From: Liolophura sinensis
Taxonomy: Eukaryota; Mollusca; Polyplacophora; Chitonida; Chitonidae
Reading direction: 5' to 3'
DNA: 64,000 nt
Assembly (NCBI RefSeq): GCF_032854445.1
Contig: NC_088295.1
Location: 58,635,249-58,699,248, forward strand
Shown here: one piece after another, positions 23,879 to 33,112 of the stretch
Position numbering within the stretch: the stretch's first letter is position 1
Layout: each line of letters begins with the position of its first letter
The notes under the pieces: generated by a model
The model's database searches: none
What the model was told of the DNA's origin: nothing
The model's input: only the letters and a program-made list of their open reading frames with translations
Position numbers and translations under genes: made by a program

Positions 23879-24532
23879 GTTTATAAACAGCCATTTGTTC
23901 TTACTCTCCGCCCGTTGAATAGATGTCCAAGACAGGTCTAATGAAAAAGACACCCTCTCAGTTTTCTATCATCGTATCAACAATGTGTGGGAAAATATCA
24001 ACAAAACACAAGCACAACAAGTCCAGCGATACCTGGCGCCTGGTTATAGACGAAGAAGTCACAAATGACATCTATTTGAAATTTTCACAGTCATAATATC
24101 TTACCATGCTGTTGAACTGGACTAGGTGATGATAGTGTGAGAACGAAATGGTTTAGGTTTTCATATATACGCTAAAAAAATAATCTTAATTTTAGCGGAA
24201 AGTCTGGTGTCTGAGTGATACTAGAATATATTCTGTTATTATAAGGTGTTAATAGATTCGACAGAATATTCTGTTAGCCTATCAGAGTCATTATTTTGAA
24301 TTAATATTGAAGCAGAATATTAAATATATTCTAGCATCACTCAGTCAGACAGATTTAACATATTATTTTTTTTAGAGTAGTCCTACCTCGCCACGATATG
24401 GTTCAAATACTTCAAGTCGTGTAAATTCATCATGAAGCATAAAGCACTTGTACCGACACCCCCGTATATGAAATTTTATGGGGAAAAATGAGCCGTATAG
24501 ACCTATAACGTATAAAATAATTGAATAGTGTG

Positions 24533-24651
24533 TGACGTCACAAATAATGACGTTAAACAACGTAAATCGATTGTTCACCAACGTCATGACTACAAGGTTG
24601 GGACGAATCGTGCCGCCGGGGACAGCACACACTTGCAAAGTTCCTAAAAAG
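24533..24651 (+). promoter_or_regulatory. Locus A upstream CRE with a possible alternative first exon
   Basis: TGACGTCA at 24533-24540 and TGACGTTA at 24548-24555 precede a block with GGACGAATCGTGCCGCC (24601-24617) that ends CCTAAAAAG before gtgaga (24652). The same order and donor occur in locus B (56410-56529). A TATA-like stretch lies left of the CRE, so minus-strand initiation cannot be excluded. Confidence 0.4.
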
Positions 24652-25197
24652 GTGAGATAATGTTTACATTTGTCCAAAATTGTACTTGGTTGGGAACACT
24701 AAGATAACAGCAGGTGCATCTTATACATTCACACCTTCTTTTGATGATACACTTTAATTAATTTTATAAACGTTTGGTACACCTTTGGACCTGTTCTTAC
24801 TTCTACCACAATGGGTTCTCAGCTGACATCGAATATATTATAATGTGCGCCGTACGGCAATTTCGATGTGTTGGATAATATCATATGTTTTCATGTGCAT
24901 GTGCTTTAATGGTAAATGATCGAAAAATTACTCATCCCAGTCATCAATACAGATAATCGAACTTTTCCTATGCTATAAATACTGCGTAGCCCATATGACT
25001 AAAACGTTTTTGAGATTACTGGACTTATACAACCAAACTAAATTGAGAGTAGCGTACCGTAATTTTTGTGAAATTCGGCGCAGCCTAATGTAGTTTATGT
25101 CGAGTAGCAAGTTATAAGATGCCTATGCATGTTGTTTTGCCATTATGATTAACCGGACGGATCTCTACATATGTGTGTCATTTTACTGTCTTAATTA

Positions 25198-25335
25198 TGA
25201 CGTCACTTACCCTGCGCCATGAAACAATGGCATCTGGTTATGCCGTCATTAAGTGACGTCACCTCGTTATGACGTCATTAAGTGAGGTTAACTCGGTATG
25301 ACGTCAGTAAGTGACGTCAATAAAGGGTGACGTCA
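25198..25335. promoter_or_regulatory. Cluster of six perfect CRE octamers upstream of locus A
   Basis: TGACGTCA occurs at 25198, 25254, 25270, 25299, 25312 and 25328, all within 138 bases. The octamer is the palindromic binding site of CREB/ATF-type bZIP factors. Locus B keeps four in the matching place. The cluster ends about 100 bases before the donor of a shared untranslated exon, which fits a core or proximal promoter. Binding and induction are inference. Confidence 0.7.
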
Positions 25336-25349
25336 TACTATTGTTAATG

Positions 25350-25432
25350 ACAACACACACAACGGCAGCCAACCTATATCGGTGACATGATATGTGAAGA
25401 ATAGAAAATCGGAAAGGTTTAATTAATTAAAG
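25350..25432 (+). other. Locus A untranslated first exon (donor at 25433)
   Basis: After the CRE cluster, A and B share ACAACACACAC-like sequence and GGTTTAATTAA, followed by a strong donor (AAAG|gtaagg in A, ATAG|gtaagg in B). There is no long frame in it. The transcription start is not determined; the left edge is approximate. Confidence 0.45.
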
Positions 25433-25582
25433 GTAAGGAAAGTTTATATAGAATGTGTTGAAATTACGTGATTAGATTGACTGATTTCTTAAAGCTCAGA
25501 ATGTCAAGTTAATGTCTAGAAAGGAATTAACATGATACATTAACATACGCATAGGCGTATATATTGGCTTACGTGATATAGC

Positions 25583-25735
25583 TCCACGTGCGTGGGAAGA
25601 TCTGTCAGGAATCTGCCGATGGTCGTGATTTTTCCCCAAGTTCTGCCCGGTCTCCTCCACCATAATGCCAACCGCCATTGTATGAGTGAAATATTCTTGA
25701 TTACGGCCTAAAGCACCGATCAAAATTTGATGAAT
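25583..25735 (+). repeat. SINE family 1, truncated, in the first intron of locus A
   Basis: GTGGGAAGATCTGTCAGGAA, GATGGTCGTGATTTTTCCCC, CATAATGCCAACCGCCATTG and GTGAAATATTCTTGATTACG. No copy is seen in the matching intron of locus B. Confidence 0.75.
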
Positions 25736-26239
25736 CAAGTATAGGCCCAATATGTTGCTTGCATTAACATCTAGTCCCTAAGCTATTACTCCTTAGTTTC
25801 TTTGTTGTACAGCGACTTTACAGAAGCACTACCATGTAAACATATGTATTTGTATTTTTATAATGTCAAAAAGTATTAGTAACTTAGCTGTTTTGATTGC
25901 ACCTTACCATTTGAAACAAAACCATGGAAAAAATAGCAAAGCGTCATCGAGGTAGGCCTACATATAAATATTTAGCGAACAACTGTATGTTAAAATATTG
26001 TTCATTTCACAGAATATATTCTTTTGCCCAAATATATCGGAAGCAAAATGCCTATTAAAGAAGAAAAAGCTGAAGTGATTAACGGTAAGGGGTTAAAGCT
26101 AAATTTACTTCAATTAACTTCTACGTTTGAGATTATGAGTAATCCTATAATGTTAAGTATCTCAATAATTTTCCTAAATACAAGGGATAATTCTTATCTC
26201 CGTGATTTCCTTTGTCTACATTTTTCTGCGGTTTTGCTA

Positions 26240-26912
26240 TATTAACCGAGTACACGTTATGGTTTGTTTAGTCATTTATCTTTATCTCATTTTGCTCTAT
26301 GAACAAAGTACAAGTATTTGCCTGTTTATTTCTCTCTCTATGATCAAAGTACAAGTATTGCCCTGTTTATGTCTTTCTTTCGCTTTGCTCAATAAACAGA
26401 CTACATGTATTGCGCTGTTTAGTCATTTGTCTTTCTCTCGTTTGCTCACTAAACGGACTACACGTATTGCCCTGTTTAGTCATTTGTCTTTCTCTCGTTT
26501 TACTGTATAAACAGACTGCACGTACTGCCCTGTTCAGTCACTTGTCTTTCTCTTGCTTTGCTCAATAAACAGACTACATGTATTGTCCTGTTTAGTCATT
26601 TGTCTTTCTCCAGTTTGTTCTATAAGCAGACTGCACGTATTGGCCTGTTTACTCATTTGTCTTTCTCCCGCTTTGCTCAATAAACAGACTACACGTATTG
26701 TCCTGTTTAGTCATTTGTCTTTCTCGCGCTTTGCTCAATAAACAGACTGCACGTATTGGCCTGTTTAGTCATTTGTCTTTCTCTCGCTTTGCTCTATAAA
26801 CAGACTACACGTATTGGCCTGTTTAGTCTTTTATCTTTCTCTCGGTTTGCTTTGTAAACAGATTACACGCATTGGCCTGTTTAGTCATTTGTCTTTCTCT
26901 CTCTGTGAACAG
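26240..26912. repeat. 58-bp minisatellite that includes the 3' splice site of locus A exon 2
   Basis: Units read GTTTAGTCATTTGTCTTTCT, CGCTTTGCTCAATAAACAG and ACTACACGTATTGG. About twelve copies precede the real exon, whose junction is TCTGTGAACAG|AGTACACG. Each unit therefore holds a pyrimidine tract, an AG and a copy of the first exon bases. The same array is present with fewer, more diverged copies in locus B (57780-58067). Confidence 0.9.
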
Positions 26913-27862
26913 AGTACACGTTTTGGCTGTACTTCTTTGTGGCTCTGGAGAAAGAAAGTGCGACACTTCACCGCAAGTAAGATATCACCCCAGAGGTTCT
27001 CATGGCCGACAGGGGTGAGCTAGAGAAAGGGAGCATAAATACCAAAATTCCTGTTGAATGATGTGTATATTTGGTAGCTTTGCTATGTTTTCTGTGAACT
27101 TCTAATGACATATGATGTTGAAATGTAGTGTGTCTGATTTTCTTGTAGCTCGTATCTGGTTTCCTTTTCGTATATCCACTATACATCCGGTTTCCCTCCA
27201 TAATGGTTTCAGGTTTTCTCCAGCATTTAATCTTGACTAATTAATATGATGGAATTGAAATACATGGATATTACACAATGTAGGCCTATATCTTTCTTAA
27301 AATGTTAGATCATATATTTTATCTAATTTTTCTCCTTAATTACCAAAATTGTAATATAGACATTATTATTTTCATAGGTGCTGAACATCATTTTAATTCT
27401 GTCGAAATGACAAAAGTAAACTACTTTGGTTAAATTCTCTCTCCCATGTAGAGTACGTCATGGAGTACTCGAGCCAGACTCTGGAATATCTGTACTGGAG
27501 AGAGCAGTGCCCTCAACAACTGGCTGGTGAGTTAGTAAATCTGTCACTCAAGGAGAATACTGCTATAATATACAACAGTTACCCAAATCATCGTTTACAC
27601 CATAAAAATATAAGATATCGCTGTTCATGATTATGAAATAAATTGACCTGTCACGCTAACAAAATTTGCATATTTTCCACACGCTTTTGCTTTAAATAGT
27701 CCGCGCACGATCTAACACCAAGATCTAGACATTATGAAAGCACAGCTATGCCTTCATGCATATACTTAATGTGTTAAAAGTGTTTCACCAAAATGATAAG
27801 TTTCTTATCAATAAATGGAAAGCTAATAAGTAGTCAAATCTGATACACCATATAATTTGAAG

Positions 27863-28068
27863 TTTTCAGAAAGATTTATTTATTTATTTGATTGGTGCTT
27901 TACGCCGTGCTCAAGAATATTTCACTTATACGACGGCGGACAGCATTATGGTGGGTGGAAACCGGGCAAAGTCCGGGGGAAACCCACAACCATCACAACC
28001 AAGGTTGTTGGCAGACCTTCCCACGTACGGCCGGAGAGGAAGCCAACATTAGCTGGATTTTCAGAAAG
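27863..28068 (-). mobile_element. SINE family 1, 5'-truncated, inserted in locus A after duplication
   Basis: TTTTCAGAAAG flanks the insertion at 27863-27873 and 28058-28068. The element reads TTTATTTGATTGGTGCTTTA, ATATTTCACTTATACGACGG, GGGGGAAACCCACAACC and CGTACGGCCGGAGAGGAAGC in reverse orientation and lacks the tRNA head. Locus B shows the uninterrupted site (GAAGTTTTCAGAAAAACAT). Confidence 0.9.
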
Positions 28069-28329
28069 GCATGTTTCTGTCTCTTATTTTTCAGAAATAA
28101 TAAGCAATTTTGCGAGCAGAGTTCTGGAAAAGTTCATCCCCTTGGAAGAGACAAGGAAGACAACCGGAAAGACTCGTAAGTATTTGCTGCGTTTGCACTA
28201 CCTTTTGTCTTTCGTTTTCACCATCTGACTAAAGTAAATGTCGTAAGGTGAATCAAAAAATGTTCTTGTGTAATACGGTTTTATTTATTTGTTAAATTAT
28301 TCGGTTTCTGGTGTTCTCTAACTGAGGCC

Positions 28330-28795
28330 CTCGCGCATGTTGTCACACTTCGTTCACAGCTACTTCACGCTGCTGTCACTTTCGCGTCACACTACTGTCA
28401 CATTTTCGCCACATTGCTTTTACATTCTCGTTACACTGTTGTCATAATCTCCACACATTCCAGTCCTGCTGTTATAACACTGTTGTCACCTTCGCGTCAC
28501 ACTACCATTACATTCTCGCTACATTAATGTCACATTCTCGTTACACTGTTGTCACAATCTCTTCACATTCCAGCCGCACTGGTGTAACATTGTTGTCACA
28601 TTCTCGTCACTCTACTGTCACACTGTTATACCACTGTTGTCACACTATTATCACAGTCTCGCCACATCGCTCTATAGCAGTCTCGCCACATCACTGTCAT
28701 ATTCTCGCCTTACCAGTGTCACATTCTCGTCACACTACTGCCGCTTTCACATTGCCGTCACACTGTCACATTTTTACTCGTGTTGTCTTTACCTC
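28330..28795. repeat. Degenerate TCAC-rich tandem repeat in the fourth coding intron of locus A
   Basis: Short motifs of the type ACACT-CTGTCACATTCTCGTC recur with irregular spacing up to the acceptor of the 28804 exon. Locus B has a shorter version interrupted by a SINE. Confidence 0.7.
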
Positions 28796-29148
28796 CGTTT
28801 CAGCCCTTGAATTCTTCCCCGACACCTACAGTGTGGATCATATCGTAAGCTCTTGACGACTCCTCTCATCTTTACACTTACTGTCATACATAGGCACTGT
28901 CATCATCAATACATATATTCTTTCGTTATATTTTTTTAAAAACTGTGTACAGATAACATTGAGTAGAGTATACAAGTAGCACGCAACAGTTTTTGCAAGA
29001 CTTCCAAAACATCAATACAAACGATCTGGCAGATTGATGACAACACAAAATAAAATAAATAACCGTAACCAAATTCAATTTCATGACAATTAATTCGAGC
29101 TACATTCATTACCAAATTTAAAATTTATTTTTCTGAGGTGTCCAGCAG

Positions 29149-29968
29149 GAAGTTTCTCCCCGTCCTGTGCCTGACTGTCCGTTTGAGTTACCGGAGTGTT
29201 TCTGAGCGGTTTCTCCACCGGAAGTCACCCAAAATATTGAATCTGACAGCAATGACAACACTATGGACCTTGTAACTGACATCAGGCTTATAAAATATGT
29301 CAACATTAACAACAACGAAGCTGTCGACATTCGTTTGATGAAAAAATCCAAGCTTGTCAAGGTGAATCGCAGTTGTCGTCATTTTAAAACTTAATGGTCT
29401 TCTTTGGTATAATGTAAGCTTCTTTTCGTCTTCGCCCAGTGTACTATTTGTGATTTATGTTGATAGTGATATAGACAATGGCAACTTAAAGAAAACCGTA
29501 ACAGTTTTGTTTTCCATAGTTTAGTAAACCACCTTATTTCAAACTGATGTTAACTTTCTTCATATTTTCTTCCATTTAGGTGAAATGTCTTTTTGCAAGA
29601 CTGCGCATCTCTCCTCGCAGCGCCATCTACGGAACAGGTTAGTCATTTGCGCTAAACAAAAACGCAGCGTCAATCTAAAACCTAAATTAAATTTAGATGT
29701 ACTTTAAAATTAGAAATCTTAAAAGAACAATGTTGTTTGGGTGTGTATTTATATAACATAACAGTTTTCTAGTTATATACTGTAGACGTTTGGTTATGCC
29801 CGCGTTTTCACAATTATCATCAGGGCCTGTCAGTATAACTAAACACGCCATCAATAATTGTTTATTAGCGTACTATTCTTTCCTGGCTCTTTTACAGACA
29901 AGGTCTTGAAGTTTTTGAGGCGACGGATCTCCGCCACTTTCTGCGCCTGCGCAAGCGGAACCACATAA
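29149..29968 (+). pseudogene. Locus A downstream exons (29149-29361, 29580-29637, 29898-29968), probably a decayed longer 3' end
   Basis: The previous exon can either read on to IVSS-stop or splice at ATC|gtaagc (28845). The spliced route joins in phase to 29149 (EVSPRPVPDCPFELPE) but meets TGA after CF at residue 19 or so; beyond it the frame stays open (SDSNDNTMDLVTDI, VNINNNEAVDIRLM). The following exons encode VKCLFARLRISPRSAIYGT and LKFLRRRISATFCACASGTT before TAA. All have acceptors and donors that are also present in B. They are best read as remnants of an older long form. Confidence 0.4.
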
Positions 29969-30060
29969 GACCAATAAGTTAGCTGCAGAGGTTTACAATG
30001 TTCATGTTTTACTTTCTGTGTCGTTGATGTTACTAAAAAATCAATGTTTTTAAACCCGAT

Positions 30061-30395
30061 ACTTCACATTTAAGTCCACATTAACATCCTTTGCTGGATA
30101 AGTAGTCTCCCCTTGATCACAGCTCGTTCCCACATAACCCGATGCTTCACATTTAAATCCACTTTAACGTCCTTTGCTGGATAAGTAGTCTCCCCTTGAT
30201 CACAGCTCGTTCCCACATAACCTGATACTTCACATTTAAGTCCACATTAACGTCCTTTGCTGGATAAGTAGTCCCCCCTTGATCACAGCTCGTTCCCACA
30301 TAACCCGATACTTCACATTTAAGTCCACACTAACGTCCTTTGCAGGATAAGTAGTCTCCCTTTGATCACAGCGCGTTCTCACACAACACGATGCT
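30061..30395. repeat. 83-bp tandem repeat, about four copies
   Basis: CTTCACATTTAAGTCCACAT recurs at 30062, 30145, 30228 and 30311, each followed by CTTTGCTGGATAAGTAGTC and TTGATCACAGCTCGTTCCC. It lies just after the last locus A exon and is absent from locus B. Confidence 0.9.
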
Positions 30396-30734
30396 TGGCA
30401 TTTTTTGATCAATACCGTCAATTTCTCCAGAACATATCCATATACGACCAGAACTGAAATCTGAATGCAATCAAGAAATGACATGACTGATTGATTTTCG
30501 TATTGTGTGGCCTTCTTTCTTAAATATACATGTAAATAGCTATTCGAGAGCTGTCGGGTTAAAGATAAAGTGGTAACAGTGAGGTAAAAAGAGCGGCACA
30601 TACGCTGTAAGGAGTATAGGGTAAGCTATGCATGTTGCTTTTTCGCCTTTGTTGTCCATCATTATCGAAGATACTGTTTGATTGGATATTGTATTTATAA
30701 CAGTATTCACAGGGTATATCGAGACGGGTGGATA

Positions 30735-33112
30735 GGCTAAACATATGCTAAACCGTGTATGTGCAAAGTTTCAGACTTGATATAATGAATATGTCGGCTC
30801 TGCAATAGAGGCGTAACTTGTGTTTTTGCAACCTTCATCAACCTCAGTCGGGAAGGTCCAATCAGCTGCTCCGCGAAAAAATCGCTATAGTTTGCTGACC
30901 CAGGAATCCTTGTGTTCTATTACAGGTACTACAGATCGTTTTTCAACAAGATACCGGTACTATAGGGTGTAGTCATACAGGATCAAGGATTCCAGGCTCG
31001 TTGTCTTCAGTTTCTTGTGGAATAATAATTTAAATTCAATCAAGCAGAACAGGAAAGAGGCGAAGATCTAGCATCAAATGATTTTGGACAGTAAACTTAC
31101 AAACTATCCTTCCACTAAAGAAGAATATTGCGATCTTTGTCAGTTGTAAAAAGATTGTTTATTATGATATTTTTTGGTTGTCGTTATGCTTTCAAATGAC
31201 AAAAAGACTAAATGTAGTCTGGGACACTTTGTAGCCTTTACAGGTAAAAAGGTCGATAGAGGTTGTCGTATCTTTTGATAATTCTCAAGCTAGATTAAGC
31301 TTGTTTCTTTACAAACTCTAATCCGTGGATGATTCTTAGTTAAAACTTTACTTTCACCGTCTTGACCGAGAGGATAGGAGCAAAGGGTACCAAAAGGCAT
31401 CTGCACCAAAAATGACCTTTAATGCGAAAAACATTACGTGCCAAAAACCACCCCTAAAACTGCAGGGCAAAGGTCAAATAATGTTTTTGTTGCTTTTATC
31501 TATCTCTATACAAGGTGGCCACTAATTGATTAAAACGGTCTTTAATCTTAGACTGGGGTCAATCGGTGTGTATTAGTCGCGGTAGTTCGAGGTGATCTAA
31601 ACGACATCAGGGTGGTTCAGGGTGGAAAATGGGGGTTCAAGCTGACATAATACCACTGTATACACACACACCCGTTTGAACGTCAGGTCGTTAAAACCAC
31701 GTGGTTAATTGAGAAACTATTCCTCCTCCAGCCGTTGGTGAGGCTAATGTGTGTTCTGTCACAGAGCGAATAACGCTCAAGTATGGCCTATTTTATTGCC
31801 CCTTCTGGCCAAGCCATCTGCTTTGCTCGGGTGATCGTTTTGTAGTCGGTGGTTAAGCGATTTAACCGCACAGTGGCCTAGTCAGGATTCCTTCACAATG
31901 CCGTTTTAATCTGTATGTGTATGACTCTAATTAATCATAATACCGTTAGTGAAGACAGGTTCGATCAGATCAGATAAGGTATTTTATGGGGATTCTAGAA
32001 AAATGCGAAATGAAACATTAACTAACTTTTGGTGAAATTCCCCGTAGACATGTATGCGTGCTTAGCAATTATCCCTTTGTTGTGTGAGGTTACGTTTACC
32101 ACAAATTAAACCAAACGATCTAGAATTATTGTTTTGCCTACATTTATTAAACCCTGTATGTGACATTAAGAAGATTTCTTCACAAAGGTGTGCAAGATCA
32201 GATAAGATGTTGGTGGTATTAAAGAGGGAAACTGTAAAAGCAGGCAAAATTCAACAGATTATACAATTTGTCGTCACCATTTATTCGTAGTTGGTCTAAT
32301 CAGTTTACTTGGGTAAACAGCGATCTGATTTTTTTCTTTCATTACTGCCCCCACTCTCCCAGGGATAACAAATTGGGGTCAACACTGAATGAGATAACAC
32401 TTGTAGCCTAAATATTTGCTTTGAAGATGGTAAAAAATGAAGTCACGTTCCCTAGCAATTATTCAAACGATTCCGATTATGTGTTTTTGCTAACATTTAT
32501 TTCATCCTATATATAATTATGTGAATTTATCGGATATGATCACAAAGTATTACAAAATCAGATAAGGTGTTGATGGTTTTTGAAAGTAAAACTATGTGAA
32601 GAAAGCTATATTGTTTAATTGCCTCTTGGGAATTAACACTTCTCCCTCAACATCCGTAATTACGTATGTGTTCTGTTCTAACCACTTCACTTTGCTCAAA
32701 AGGCAATTTTCTACTTCTTTATAAATTACATATATCAAGACCATTCATCTGTTATAAGAATACATGATAAACGAAGGCGAGTTGTTAACGCTGGATGATA
32801 TAAGTAGGATTAATGTTGCCTTTACGAGGTAGAAGACACAAAATCATAAAATAATAAATTGTTCAATTATAGAAACGCTCTAAAATATTTATGATTTATA
32901 ATTCCCAAGAGCTCAGAATATAATGGTGGTTGGAGATATACATGTTTACGAAATTTGATATTTTGGTGCCCCCTTTTAGAAACTGTTTACCATGTACGTA
33001 ACGACAAGGAGTATATCAGTATGCCAGCTAGCTATTCGCTGTATGGGTGTTCAACAATTTGGACAAATTTAGTAATGCATCTCTGTCAGGTTAACTGGTC
33101 AAATACGCTGTT
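30735..33112. repeat. Non-coding duplicated block, copy A
   Basis: This stretch aligns colinearly with 61475-64000. The right half (about 31180-33112) is nearly identical by eye, for example TCACAAAGGTGTGCAAGATC and TTATACAATTTGTCGTCACC. No coding frame is shared; the ORFs at 32062-32290 are short and match only because the DNA matches. It contains an older internal duplication of about 390 bp (starts near 32064 and 32454) and three AGATAAG-type GATA motifs (31973, 32190, 32561). Confidence 0.85.

Larger units (their letters stand above)
20859..24525. other. Intergenic flank between MED14 and locus A
   Basis: Apart from the three SINEs listed at 21897, 23157 and 23762, no supported gene or RNA is seen. 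The open frames here are short and unlike any known family. Confidence 0.6.
26048..28856 (+). pseudogene. Locus A: five coding exons of a small duplicated gene, broken by an in-frame TAA
   Basis: Exons 26013-26084 (ATG at 26048), 26913-27014, 27452-27526, 28095-28175 and 28804-28856 have good GT-AG boundaries and the same phases as locus B. They would encode 115 residues ending HIVSS. In the second coding exon codon 35 is TAA (26978-26980) where B has GAA, so the product would stop after 34 residues. The change also creates a donor-like gtaaga at 26977, but using it would shift the frame. Later exons remain open and resemble B (YVMEYSSQTLEYLYWREQC, ISNFASRVLEKFIPLEETR), so the lesion may be recent. 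The possible RGS-like fold is discussed under locus B. It could also be a polymorphism or an assembly error. Confidence 0.6.

Noticed and set aside
26977-26982. New donor gtaaga inside locus A exon 2 as a way to skip the stop
   Set aside because: It would end the exon in phase 2 while the next exon needs phase 1, so the frame would shift.
29118-29382. Minus-strand frames opposite the downstream exon of locus A
   Set aside because: They are shadows of the plus-strand exon; the splice sites and the B copy support the plus strand.
32062-32290. Frames in the duplicated non-coding block, also at 62749-63055
   Set aside because: Similar in both copies only because the DNA is nearly identical; frames are open on both strands and have no start or splice context.
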